Source of the DNA: Monoplex corrugatus | Lineage: Eukaryota > Mollusca > Gastropoda > Littorinimorpha > Ranellidae | Length of the DNA: 64,000 nucleotides | Assembly (NCBI GenBank): GCA_030674185.1 | Contig: CM060314.1 | Coordinates: 19,321,087 to 19,385,086 of the forward strand | Direction: 5' to 3' | Shown here: piece by piece, positions 25,301-40,570 of the stretch | How the letters are laid out: every line of letters starts with the position of its first letter | Position numbering within the stretch: position 1 is the stretch's first letter | Translations under genes and position numbers: made by a program | Notes under the pieces: model-generated | Database searches by the model: none | Told to the model about the DNA's origin: nothing | Seen by the model: only the letters and a program-made list of their open reading frames with translations

Positions 25301-28300
25301 GCCCCCCGGCACTAACGCCAATCCTAGAGGTTTGGGAGAGGGATCCTGTGCTGCCCATCATCGTCCTGTGGTGCAGGAAGGACTTGCTGCTTGGCAGGGA
25401 GGGTAATGATGGGTAACCTGAAACATTATGGACAGGATTTAATAATAATAATATAAATAATATAATAAATATTCGCTTTTATCGATCCATGCCTGAATTT
25501 ACATTTGGGGCATATGATCCAATATTATTATACATACAAAACACTGATACTGGATTCTATTTAATAACATGTATGGATATTTTGTTAGCTTGTTTGTCTG
25601 TTTCCATGCATTTGCTTTCTGTGTTTATAAAAAAATTAAATGTTTATACAGCTTAACATCTCAGGAAGCAAGCTTCTAAGTGCTTTGCACTTTACAGAAA
25701 ATGTTACACATAAAGACACAAGTCAACAATAAATCAATCATGTACACATAATATTGTTGCCATTGTTATTTTTGTTTGAAGCCCAGCTGACTGCATAGAG
25801 CCATATCAGGGCTATAACCTTTTCAAAACATACACAATACTTCAACAGGAAAAAAGAAAACAAAAGGAAATGAAAATTAAATAATATATCAATGCATTTA
25901 CCACATAAACAAAAGGAAAAGAAAATTAAATACACATATCAATGTATTTACGCACATAATCTAAGGAGATGCCCCGGCGTTGACCATTTGTCCAATTTAA
26001 CGCACAGGGGATTTATAAAACATACCTGAATACGAATTTAAACATAACTGAGGACATTCAAACATATATTAAAAAGGGGCCTAAATTACCTAAGAGAAAG
26101 TACATAAGACTTTATAAAACCATAAAGGTGAATGAACCAGCAAGGCAGAAAATGACAGGAAGAAATGACAGAAAGCAAAGGAGGGAAGAAAGAAGCAAAG
26201 AGAATGACAGAAAAGAGGAAATAGCTAGCACAGAATTTCCAGAAGGTGGGGATACTATTTATACTGAAAGAGCCCCCAGTACCCCCTTCAGGGGAGGGCC
26301 TTTAGTCTTTACACAGATCGACAAAACAGACATAAACAAATCATCGCACATTTAGCACAGTGCATAATTATATTGAAAATATAGACAAAGCCAAGGTACT
26401 CTCAAAACACCAGAAGGTGAGGATATTGTTTATACTAAAAGAGCCCCTGGCATCCCCAAGGGAGAATACTGACAGCAAACTATCTGGCTGATTCCCTGAG
26501 ACTGAACAAAACTTTATGCACTGGCAAGGTTTTGAAACGGGAGAAAGGGATTAAGGGGTAGTAAAAAGACCTATGAAACTGATACCACCAGAATGACTGG
26601 AACATCAAATGGGCAGTGAACAGGCCAGTTTTTACACTGTGGGCTGGGATTGTTTTTTCCTTTTATTGTTATTTAAAGCCCAGCCGACTGTGCAGAGCCA
26701 TATCAAGGCTATAACCGCTTCAAAACACACAAAACTTCAACAGAAAAAAAAAAAAAAGAAAAGAAAACCAAGTGCACACATCAATGCATTCGCGCACACA
26801 ATCTAAGGACATGCCCCCGGCGTAGGACCATTCCGTCCGATTTATCGCACAGGGGGAGATTTAAAAAACACAACTCAATACAAACATTAGCATACATAAG
26901 GAAAAACAGGCACAGATTACCCAAAACTGCCTCGCATATCTCACCTCCCCCAAACCAAAAATGTACTTAATACATGTACCCAATTAACAATCGGAAGAAA
27001 AAGTACGTAAGACTTTATTGAAAAAATACAGGTGAATGGACCATTAAGGCAGAAAATAAGTAGAAATGACAGAAAGCAAGGCAACAAGGCAGAGAAAGAG
27101 AGTGACAGAAAAGAGAAAATTTCTAGCACAGAATTTCCAGAAGGTGGGGATATTATTTACATTAAGCCTCGCAACCAACGGGGGGGGGGGCTGGGATTGA
27201 CAAAATTTCCAACCAAGCAGACATTTACACCTCAATACTCCTTTGCAGAGTGCATAATTATTAAACAAAGAAAAAAATAAATAAAAGGTAAAGGTACTCC
27301 CAAAACCCTGGAGAGGGGGGTGCGGTCAAAGAGGAATTAAGTAGCAGAGACCTCACTATTTTCATTGTCAATTGCAGATATCTATGAAAAATATCACCGG
27401 ACAAACAGAACATGATTTATTATACTGCAGCACATACTTGTTATCAAATCAAATCAAAACAAAACAAAAATGAATACGGATCAAATGACATGTCAAAAAA
27501 AAAAAAAAGTGAAATGAAAACCAAAACCAAAAAACAAAAAATGCAAAGCAAAGCAAAACAAAATAAACTATTCACCCCTCTCCACAAAGAACATCAGAAA
27601 AAAACATCAACTATGCACACACACATATACACTCTTACACACACACACACTCTCTCTCTCTCTCCACACACACACACACACACACACATTCACCCATATA
27701 CACATACCACTGCTACATTCTCACTCCAAACAGTATAAAGTAATCTCAGGGAAGACAGAAAATTTTAAAAAACAAACAAAAAACAAAACAAAAAACCATG
27801 AAAAAAGAAAACCCCATGGGTACTCAAAAAGGGTAGGTTTACTAAAATGTTAGTTAAGAAAAAAGTACAAAAAAATAAAAGATAGAAAAGTTAGGACGAA
27901 TGAAATGAAAGCACTAGCAAAAACAATAGGCAGAGACTGTGTGTCCCAGTTAACTACATATTTGTAAATTAACAGAATACTTAGAAACAAAACAGGTCAA
28001 ACAGGGATAGAACATAAAATAGAACATAACAATCAAACAGAAATACAAAATGGTAATCACTAAAATGAACCCATTCACACTAAAAAATACCTGAATAAAC
28101 ACAGTAACAAATTACACAAATCCCACAACCAAAATTTACGAAAACAAACAACCAAGACTGAAGACAAACTATACTCAAAAGAAATGAATAAATGACAAGT
28201 AATAATAAATCATCACAAGTTTGTTCATTCCTCCATCATCTGAAAATTGCTTGGGACTCTACATGGGTAAGAGTGTGAAAAGAAAAGAAAACAAACATGT

Positions 28301-31300
28301 TTAAATAATTGTTCAGGACAAGATCAGTGATCGAAATGAGACCCATTCTCATTAAAGGGGACATAAAAGTTGATTTTTGGACATCAACTTTCTGGTATCA
28401 GAGGAAAGGCATGACATTTCTTTCCAATAATACATCGACAACGTTTCCAGGATAAAAACCGTAGGCATTGTGGCCAACTGTAATGACATATGTGTGAAAC
28501 CTTTTAAAAAATTTTTTTTTTATTATTATGGATCATCGCATTCAGGCAGTTTCAAATGTGCTCCTGGTTTTCTTTCTTCTTTGCCCCCTTTTTCCTTTTT
28601 GCTGTCCCATTTTCTGAACAGAAAATTTCACAATGCTATGATCATATGATAATGGGGATGGTAATCATGAGGATATGAAGTTCCATTCTGGATTGAGACT
28701 GCCTGACAAGGTGCTGTACTTATCATATATATATATATATTATATATATATATATATGATTATATATAAATTACACACATATACTATATATATATACACA
28801 CACATATACATATATTATAACACACACACACACATATTATAATATACACACACACAAATTTAATCATATATATATATATATATAATATAGTAAAACAAAA
28901 TATGACTGCTGGATCTTGAGGGTAAAACAAAATATTAAAAAATACCTTGTTTGTAAATGATCCTTGGGAGTATAAGACACGTTTCGCGCCCAGGCCCTTT
29001 GTCAAGTGAAAAATCTTTTTTCACTTCGAAACGTCTGTCTTATACTCCCAAGGATCATTTATTTTTTCACTTGACAAAGGGCCTGGGCTCGAAACGTCGT
29101 GTCTTTTTTTGTTATGTGGATTTTACAATGAAACTTGGGCTGCTCTCCCAATTATGAGTGCACCACCAAGGTGCAGCGCCACCCATTCTTAAAATTCATT
29201 TATAATTTTTTTTTAGCAAGAATAACTCTAATTGGCCTTTTAAGGAGATTGACCTGGGAAATGAACCTACCTCTCCAATACTGTATGAAAGGGCAGCTGG
29301 GTGAATGCCTTGCTCTTCACAATTTTCAACTGCCATGGGATTTTTTAGCATGCACAGGCCAGATCAGATGGAACACAGGTCTGAGTCGATTTGTTGTTCC
29401 ATTCTCCTTACTTTCATTGTATATCTCGGCATCCACCATACGTTGTTGGTCAGAAAATTTGAGCAACACCCTCAATCAGTCAATGTCACATCTGATCTGT
29501 GGATAAGACTCCACTGAATGGTTCAACTCAAGTATTCTCAATTAACACACAGCACATTCATCTCATAGGAGCTGGCCAGGGCTTATGGAAACATGAAATC
29601 AACTAGCAAGCATGTCCACAGAATACGGAGTATGTGGACAACAAAGCTGCACAACACGCTGCCTGCACAGTGTGGGCAAAGCAGAGTGCTTACACACATC
29701 TGAAGAAAAATCAAAATGCTGCTAAAAACAAACAAACAAACAAACAGCCAAACAAACAAACAAGATCCTCACCACTTTTCTGAATCACTATGAGGGCTGG
29801 GTAGTACTTCTAATAGAGCTGTGGACTCAAAATCTGATATTTCGAATTCACTGCCAGTCCCCAACATTAAACACTGGCCTGTTTGTTGTCCATCTTCAAT
29901 TTGGGTGGTGTCAGCTTAATGTTTCATGAGTCCCTTCTCCCCCCACCCCCCCTCCTCATTTCAAGACCTTGCCAGTGCATTGAGACTTGTGCAGTCTCAG
30001 CAATTCTACCAGATAACTGCTGGGAGATTTAGACAAAGCACTTATGGAATCATCCAAGCACCCTGAATCCCTCTTGAAAAAGAAAACTCTCCTAACTCCA
30101 AACTCTCAGCCTGAATCTCAATTTGCTTATGTGCAACATATGTCCCTGTTTGTGAGAACGTGTCACAAACAGATTTTTACAGCTTTATCATGAAAGTGTT
30201 AGTGTGTTGGAATGATTTGACAATACTGTCTTTAACGCTTTCAATCCTTCACTCTCCTGTAAGAAACATGTGGATAGTGTGGGAGAATGAAAAGGTTACA
30301 GCAGTAGGATTGATGAACTGGTTAGTGCATGCACTGTATTCCTGTGGAAACTTCACCATGATAGTAGTGCCTCATGTGCTGGAGATGATAGTGTACCGCA
30401 TCATACCCTCCAGGTTCTTAGTTTCAATTTCTAAATACAACAAGAACAAGTCTGAAACAAACTGCATATGCACTGATGCCACACGGCACAGTCACCAAGT
30501 GACGGAAATGATCCAAAAAGGTCATGGCATAAGAGGTAAGCCTGCACAGACAATTCCAAGTCAGCAGATACACTCTATGCATTGGCAATCTTGATATTCT
30601 TTCTATTTTGCGTTGAAATCTCCCTCTCTCATCTCATTTAAATCCAAAGTCAGATACACTCTATGTATTGGCAATCATTTATGTTAATCTCTTTCTTATT
30701 TTGTATGTTGAAATCTCCCTCTCTCATCTCATTTAAATCCAAACAGTGTGATTACATGGTCATCAGGTGGACTGACAAGATGCAGAAGTAGCAGACAGGA
30801 TGATCCATCTGTCTATGGAGTGTAGGAACATGCAGGTCAGGACATTGACACTGGTCCATTTTTTGACACTTGCTTCCAAGCTTTTCTTCAGTTGACCTTG
30901 ATAAATAAAGGTCTTGGGCAGCGTGTTGTGGTAAAGCGTGTGACAACCAAGCAAGCCTAATTGTGTCTATTAACTGTTGCCAGAAGTGTTACTTTAACTT
31001 GATGATCTTGTTCCACTGTACTTGATGGTGTTATTATCTGAGATGTGATGTATAAAGCAGTTTCTTCAGGTACTTGGATGCGGTTATCTCCCTTCTCCGT
31101 CACCTGTCCCATGACTGAGGGCTGGGTCGTTGGGGTACTACAAATGATTTTCTGATGACCTTTTCTACCTCTCTCTGTCCTTTAACCTTTTAATTCCTGC
31201 AACCTGTCCACCAGCATCCTTCATTATCAACATGCTACCAAAGCAAAAACGTAACTCTCTGACTTCCTCACACTATCCACAGGGTGAGGGAGTCAGAGAA

Positions 31301-34300
31301 TTAAGTTTTTGCAGTTGATGGATAGGATGCAGGGGCCAAAGGGTTAAATCTACCTGTGAGTCGCTGACATCCAAGTCTATCCATTCTCTAGCACTATCCT
31401 CCCGCCTCTTCCTTTCATATGTTCATTTATATACACCCTTCAGTCGATATATCTCTTACATAATCCATAAATCTCTCCCTGTTCCAGCAATCATTCATGC
31501 AAGCTGATCTTATCAACACTGAGACAGCCGTTGTAAGTGAGATTACAGAGTGAAATCTACAACTTGCAAAACAGATGCCACATGAATTATAAAGAATTGA
31601 TTGTTATGGGAGAAACGTGGAAAAGTTTGGAGCCTGTGCAAGAGTGATTCATTGTCCATGGACAATTCCATATGTGCTCCACCCAAAACTGACAGTAAGC
31701 ACGTGGCAGACATATTCCTTGATCTTGCACATAACTTTATGCACTGACAAGGACTTGAAATAGGGAAGGGGTGGTGGGAAAGGAGACCTAGGAAACACGT
31801 GACACCACCAAACTGATTGAAGCATTAAAGGCAGGCAGCGTACAGGCCAGCTTTTATGTTGCCTGGGACTGAAGTTGAGACATCAGATCTAAAGTCCATA
31901 GCTCGTCGACAGAACCATCCATCCAGCAACAAGGAGCAAACAGCCAATAAACCAATATATCAAACTAACTTTTTCACAAAGCCGGAGGCATGGTGTTAAG
32001 GTGCAACCAGGCCATAAGCAAAATAATCATGTCAGGGAGAACAGGATGTGATAGGTAGGAAGACAAAGGATTAACCCTTTGACTCCTGCACCTCATCCAC
32101 CAACTGCAAAAACTTAAAAGAGCTGACTCCCTTATCCTATTCACCAACTTCCTGCAGAAGCTGGTAAATAGGGTGAGGGAGTCAAAGGGTTAAGCTTTTG
32201 CTTTGCTAGTATGGTTGACAGTACAGGACGCTGGTGGACAGGGTGCAGGAGTCAAAGGGTTAAAGCAGTTCCAAAAACCTTTTAAAAATGTAGGAGAGTG
32301 AGGCCGAGAAGCTTCACTATTTTTGGATCAGCATATTTTTTTTTTCAGAATTAGTTTCAAACATCTCCCTTACAGCAGATTATTTTTTTTAACCCTTTGA
32401 CTCTCTCACCTTGGCCACAAGCATCCTGCATTGTCGTCCACGCCAACAAAACAAAAATTTAACCCTTTGACTCTCTCATCCTATCCACCAGCTTCCTGCA
32501 GGAAGCTGGTGGATAGGATGAGGAAGTCAAAGGGTTAAGTTTTTGCAGTTGGTGGATAGAGTTTGGGAGTCAATGGGTTAAACATTGCACTAAAGGAGAT
32601 TACCTTTGTGCTTATCTTTTTCTTTTCTTTTTTTTTTTTTGTCTAATGTTCTATGCCACCTTAACGGCCACACAAGCTGGCACAGTTTTTACAATGCGAT
32701 AATGAAGATGATGATGATGATAATCATGATGCTGTGGAATTCCATCTAGGATTGAGACTACACTTACTGTCATAATGTATCCTGGCATCAACCAGGCCCC
32801 AGAGAAACAGACATCTGTAGTGTTGGCCAGAAGATCTGAAGTGGATGAAACTCGATGGTGTGGCCCCAGTCTTCCCAATGAGCCCATAGCACGCTCATCT
32901 CTGGGAACGAGCTGGCTGAAGTGGAAAAACCCCACAACTATTTTTTTTGAAGAGTCTGATGAGGATTCAAATCCACAATCTTCCAGTCGGTAATCCAGTG
33001 CACTAACCACTACACCATGATGACTTGTGTCTCTCCCTCACAGGTTTTATCTTTCCCCAATCTGAATGAAGTCGGGCACCCATTTACAGATGGGTGGACA
33101 GGAGGCCCATGCATGATTTTCTCTTGAGGCAGACTCAAACCCGTGCAGTCAGATTAGAAGATGAGAACATACCTCTATACCCATCCAGGCCGAAAAGATG
33201 AAAACAGAAAAGTCATTGCTTGTGTAATTGAAACTATGCCAGTGCATCAAAATAGGGCAAAAGAGGTGGGAACAAAAGGAAGCTCTACATTCATACAGGT
33301 TTCACTCCCTCACCCTACCCACCAGGTTCCGACAAGAAGCTGGCGGACAGAGACAGGGAGCTCATAGGGTTAGGGCTACTCTATCACAGCAGCACACCAA
33401 GATGGGTAAAGACAAAAACATTGAGCTCTTAAGGCTACGCCTTCACACGCGGTGCAGCAAGCCGCTGACCCCCAAGTGGAAGAGAACTCCCTACGCGTGT
33501 CCAGGGAATATGCCTTACTGAATCTGGGCTGTCTTCTGAGTGGCGCACGCTGGTAAACACTCTGCTGTTCTTTGTCTACAAGTTTTGTGTCAGGGGTCAG
33601 AGTGCAAGGCATCAACAACTCTGCAATCACACAAGGGAAGTCAACCCACATGACCAGTGATGACCTAAGTACAGGTTGTAGCTCTTGCCAAGATGTTATT
33701 GTAATCCCGACTCCCTTGTGACAAGTGTATGGTGTTGGACATTCTTCCATCTCAGTTTAAAAAAAAGCTTTTGACATAAATAAAATGCCCCTATTACAAG
33801 AATGATGTTCACTTTCTTCTGTCTCAAAACAGAACAAATAACAAACAAGCTAAACAACCTGTCAAAAATAACAAAGGAGACATAAAAACTGAATACAAAG
33901 TACAGGATATAAAAAAAATATAATGTTACATTAAACACTCATCTCTTCTCTCTCTGTCTAACAAAGAACCTTGAATCGTGTGTTTAAACTTCTATTTGCT
34001 GTTTTCTCGCCAGCTACACACATACATGTATATCTACTCTACTTGCTTCTTTCTTCAAGTCTTAACTGAAAAAATACTTATTTGCCCAGCAAGTGATTTT
34101 CCCCTCTCCATGTTTCCTGTCCCCACCCTCACCACTGCAGACTCTCCTGTCCTTCTCCTCTATTATGCTTGTACTTTGCCTTTGGACCCTTAAACAGTTT
34201 TCGTCACAGTAAGTGAACGTTTGAGTCAACAGCATCATAGTGTGCTTCAATTTGATGTGTACATTCAAATCTAGCCCCTTAACAATATCATTGTTATTGT

Positions 34301-36124
34301 TCTCAGGTAATGTTACTCTCATGCATTCATAGTTGTTTTTTCTTTTTACAGTTTAGCAAGTAGAATCCATATTGCAACAGATGGATAAAAACAGTTCTAC
34401 GCATTTTTCTAGAAGAGCGTTACACGCAAAGCAGGATGGTTCTTTTCACTGACTGTCCATTTATCAAAGAAGCAGTAAGACAAAATTGCAACCACATCTG
34501 ACAGAGATGTAGCTTGCCGCCAATAACAGAGTTATTACAATCATTACAAAAAAAGTTTTGACAAGGTCTGGCGGAGACAATTCAACTGACACAATAAACA
34601 AGAAAGTTGAGAAAAACCCATGAAATCTGGCAGGGCAAAAATTTGAAACAAGAAAAGAAGACAGGCCATTCTAACTATCTCCCTTTTTATAAAAACTATC
34701 ATTATACAAAATACAGACTTTGTACTTTTCAAGGTTATTATGACCTTGAAGAAGCCTAAGCTGAAATAAAAACTGACATGAAGTAAAGACAGTTACTGAC
34801 TGTTGCGACAGTGAAAACAGAATGCAAGTATCATCAATAGTTCTTGCGAAAGACCTATTCATGCACCTTCCTCAAAATGTACTAAACTGAGGTGGCTGTT
34901 TTGGTCAGTGTCGTTAGACTTCAGCACCGTAACTTCCAAGTTTGTACAATCACAACTTTTTCATGATACACACCTCTGACGCTAATTTGGTAAGGATCCA
35001 CCCACAATAGCTGACAAAAATCTTTCCAACACATTTCTGTCACAGACACACAGACATACACTGAGACATACAGACACAAAACAGATAAATGCATATACAA
35101 AGAGACAGAAAGGCAGCTTTTTCCAACTGATAGGAAACAAATTCTTTCTTTCGAAAAGTGAGATTGAAAAAGTCCTCTACAGAGATACTGGATACAAATC
35201 TCTTACACTATGTGAACATGAGTTGCAGTGACCAACAAGAACTTGGCCAACCCTCGACACAACTCTCTACCCCCCCCCCCCCCCCCACCAAAAAAAAAGT
35301 GCCAGGATGGAATCAAAGGCCACAACACAGAGCAAATGTACAGACTTTGCCGAGTGAGTTTTGTTTAAAATTCAAATCCCTACTCAAATGAGGAACGATT
35401 ACACTGGTTCTACTTTGTCATGCACAGCAGCATCCGCAAATATCATGCATACAATGAAGCAAGCTATCCATCAGCAAAGCGAGAGAGAGAGAGAGAGAGA
35501 GTGGGAGAGGGAGAGAGGGAGAGAGAGGGGGGAGAGAGAGGAGAGAGAGGGGGGGTGAAGAGAGACAGAAAGGTACTTCAAAAGAAAGACAAAGACAGAA
35601 GAAGAGTGCATGTATGCCTCTGTTTCCTGTCTATTAAAAGTAAGTTTTAACCGATTTCTTTTTTCAAGAGTGGTTCATCACACACATTTCCATATAAACT
35701 CAACAAAAAACTGGAAACTTGTTATTCATCTGGCAGATCCTGGAGTGTATAAAAAAAACCCTGAGAAATTTCCGAAAATGGATGAGATGACAGGATCCGT
35801 GAAAACACTGGCACCACCAGAATAATTACCTGACAAACTTCTCGACTCTGCACAAAACTAATGGTTGGAACATTAAAGACGGGCAGTAAGCAGGCCAGTT
35901 GTTAAGTTGCAGGCCAGGACTGAACTGAAGGTATAAGACATTGTTGAGTGCAAGGCTCAATCGATAGAGCCTGTTAGTCCACGAATTGTTTGAGACAAAG
36001 AAGAACAATGTGCTGATGAACTAAACTGTAGATGCAAGTGAGGATCATACCTGCAGGACGTATTTCCTCTTCTGTTTCCTCCACAGAACTTGACGCTGTC
36101 ATTACTCTACTGCCTCCTGCTCCT

Positions 36125-36160
<36 letters not shown>

Positions 36161-39100
36161 TACATGAATGCACATATACCCCCACACACACACACATACA
36201 CAAACACACACACACAAGTGTACAAAAGTATGCTTTTCCTCTCCAACATCAGCTGTTTATAGTAACAATACAAACAGGTAACAGACACTCAAGTCAACTG
36301 GTAAATCAAATCATTATTACTGTCATCATTTTCTTAGGCAGGCTAGAGCTCCTGCGAGCACACCCCATCTAAGCGCATACATTTATACAAACCTACCTAC
36401 CTAGCAGAGGGAGAGGATTTCTGCATGTATGACCGTTCTATATGCTGTCCTAAAGGCAGTCATACTCCCTCATTGGGGACATCACTGTCACTATCTAAAT
36501 AATATCATACTGCGTCATTGGGGACATCACTGTCACTATCTAAATAATATCACACTCTGTCATTGGGGATATCACTGTCACTATCTAAATAATATCATAC
36601 TCTGTCATTGGGGACATCACTGTCATTATCTAAATAATATCATACTGCGTCATTGGGGACATCACTGTCATTATCTAAATAATATCATACTGCGTCATTG
36701 GGGACATCACTGTCACTATCTAAATAATATCATACTGCGTCATTGGGGACATCACTGTCACTATCTAAATAATATCATACTGCGTCATTGGGGACATCAC
36801 TGTCACTATCTAAATAATATCATACTGCGTCATTGGGGACATCACTGTCATTATCTAAATAATATCATACTGCGTCATTGGGGACATCACTGTCATTATC
36901 TAAATAATATCATACTCTGTCATTGGGGATATCACTGTCACTATCTAAATAATATCATACTGCGTCATTGGGGACATCACTGTCATTATCTAAATAATAT
37001 CATACTGCGTCATTGGGGACATCACTGTCATTATCTAAATAATATCATACTCTGTCATTGGGGACATCACTGTCATTATCTAAATAATATCATACTGCGT
37101 CATTGGGGACATCACTGTCACTATCTAAATAATATCATACTGCGTCATTGGGGACATCACTGTCACTATCTGAATAATATCATACTGCGTCATTGGGGAC
37201 ATCACTGTCACTATCTAAATAATATCATACTGCGTCATTGGGGACATCACTGTCATTATCTAAATAATATCATACTCTGTCATTGGGGACATCACTGTCA
37301 TTATCTAAATAATATCATACTGCTTCATTGGGGACATCACTATCACTATCTAAATAATATACTCTGTCATTGGGGATATCACTGTCATTATCTAAATAAT
37401 ATACTCTGTCATTGGGGACATCACTGTCACTATCTAAATAATATTATACTGCGTCATTGGGGACATCACTGTCTCTATCTAAATAATATCAAACTCTGTC
37501 ATTGGGGATATCACTGTCATTATCTAAATACTATCATACTCTGTCATTGGGTCATTGGGGACATCACTGTCATTATCTAAATAATATCATACTCCTTCAT
37601 TGGGGATATCACTGTCATTATCTAAATAATATCACACTCTGTCATTGGGAAATTACTGTCATTATCTAAATAATATCATACTGTCATTGGGGATATCACT
37701 GTCATTATCTAAATAATATCATACTCCTTCATTGGGGATACCACTGTCATTATCTAGATAATATCATACTCCTTCATTGGGGATATCACTGTCATTAATT
37801 ATCTAGATAATATCATACTCTGTAATTGGGGATATCACTGTCATTATCTAAATAATATCATACTCCTTCATTGGGGATATCACTGTCTGAAGTGTCATTA
37901 TCTAGATAATATCATACTCCTTCATTGGGGATATCACTGTCATTATCTAGATAATATCACACTCCATCATTGGGGATATCACTGTCATTATCTAGATAAT
38001 ATCATACTCTGTCATTGGGGACATGACTGTCATTATCTAAATAATATCATACTCCGTCATTGGGGATATCACTGTCATTATCTAGATAATATCATACTCT
38101 GTCATTGGGGATATCACTGTCATTAATTATCTAGATAATATCATACTCTGTCATTGGGGACATCACTGTCATTATCTAAATAATATCATACTCTGTCATT
38201 GGGGATATCACTGTCATTATCTAGATAATATACTCTGTCATTGGGGATATCACTGTCATTAATTATCTAGATAATATCATACTCTGTCATTGGGGACATC
38301 ACTGTCATTATCTAAATAATATCATACTCCGTCATTGGGGATATCATTGTCATTATCTAGATAATATCATACTCCGTCATTGGGGAATCACTGTCATTAT
38401 CTAAATAATATACTCTGTCATTGGGGACATCACTGTCATTATCTAAATAATATCATACTCCGGCATTGGGGATATCACTGTCATTATCTAGATAATAAAG
38501 AGTTACATTAGCAGCGAATTGTTATAATGTTGACGATAACACTAGCTGGTCCCCCAGCGATATGTCATTCAGTCTGAAGGTCTTTGGAACAGACCAAATG
38601 TTGCCTCTTTGGCATTCAACAAACCCTAGCATGGAACGCTTTATTGTATAAAGCATGAAGAAGCTAAGCATCAGGCCACATTCACAAATTATCATCAGTG
38701 CTAACATTATCATTATTGTAATATTTATAACTGTATCATCAGTACTAACATTATCACTATTCTAATGTTTATAACAAATGTTATCAAAACATGTTGAAAT
38801 ACTGGTTAAGACAGACAACAGCTGCCCCATAAACCAGAATAACAATGAAGTGAGATGGTAGAGACTTCAACTTTTCTCAGAACCAGGATATAAAGCTGAA
38901 GTCCATTTTCTCTCCTATGCTTTACCTTCCCCAACCCTCCACAGATTCAAGTGCTCATTCACATCTGATGGACCAAAGACTGTATGCGCAAAGATTCTCA
39001 GCAGAATTCACTTTTTTTTCATTATCATTACAGTACTACCATATTTTTTTAAAAATTGTGGACACTGAAATGGACAAAGGACTCACCATCTTTGCTGCCA

Positions 39101-40475
39101 TACAACAGCTGATGGAGGGTGGGCAGGCCAGGATTGGAGATGATGGGGAAGCCGCAAAGTCGCTCTATTGTGTGCCAACGCTGAAGTCGCTCTTGTAGAT
39201 CCTGCTTCACCTCCTCAAGTGCCAATCTGTGCCAACATAATTATACTGTGCCATTCTGCATCATTACTATCATACTGTGCCAACATTATCACACTGTGTA
39301 CCAACATGATCACATTGTGTCAACATGAACACATTAAGCCAAAAGACAACACACTGTGCCATTCTGTGCCAAGATTATCACACTGTGTACCAACATGATC
39401 ACATTGTGTCAACATGAACACATTAAGCCAAAAGACAACACACTGTGCCATTCTGTGCCAAGATTATCACACTGTGTACCAATATGATCACATTGTGTCA
39501 ACATGAACACATTAAGCCAAAAGACAACACACTGTGGCCAACATAACCATTCTAGGTCAACACAATGACAATGTGCCCATCTGAACCAACACAAACTGCA
39601 CTGAAGTGTAATCACTCTGCAATACACAATTTTGTGCCAATGTACTTTGCCATTCTGTGCCAACACATACTGTACAATGCCACTTGGTGCAAACAGTCTC
39701 TTTATCATCAAGTCTGTTATCATAATTCATATCACAAATCATTTATGTACCACATTTATGTATCTAGCGCTGTCCTCAAACTCATCTGGACTTCTTGTTC
39801 TTTGCACATAATCAGACTCCATAATGTAGCACTGAGAACTCAAGCTGTTGGGACAGGCTGACCACATTCCAGTATACTGTTGCACATTCTGTGTCTTTGT
39901 TGGGCGTGCATGCTGGTTGTTTTCATGTTTCCGTAAGCCAGCCACTGATGTGACTTACAGGATCTCTAATATGCATATTTGCTATTCTGCATGTTCATAC
40001 ATATGAACAGGGTTTAGGCACAGGTAGATCTGCGCATATGCTGACCTGGAGATGGGAAAAATCTCCACCCTTTTCCCATACGGTGGAGATGTCTACACGG
40101 AACAAACCAAGGATCCTCTGACTGGAAGTCTGATGTCGACCTACTTGACAATCACATCCCTTAAATACATAACTAAATAACAGATATCAAAATGTAAGGG
40201 GAAAAGCAGCATATATATTATCTGTTTCTCTCTCTTCCTCATGCACTCAAACAAATGAGTGCACTTTAACTCCATAATCTATTTAACCTGACAGCACTTA
40301 GGTGTGCTTTCTTAAGGCCATGTTCTTCCTGTGTGTGTGTGCATATATGTGTGTGAGACAATGTGCGTGCATATGTGCAAGTATGCAGTCAAGTGTATAC
40401 ATATATACACACATACATAACATATATCTACATATCTCTCTCTCTCTATATATATAAATAAATATTCATACTGTG

Positions 40476-40570
<95 letters not shown>

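Noticed and set aside
32975..33025. True tRNA genes at the A/B-box sequences of SINE heads
   Set aside because: The heads continue into SINE bodies and lack a full cloverleaf with acceptor stem.
36429..37580. 383-residue open frame of 15-residue repeats as a novel repeat protein
   Set aside because: It lies entirely in a 45-bp minisatellite within a STIM intron on the opposite strand; a unit divisible by three keeps any frame open. No start context, splice partner or non-repeat domain.
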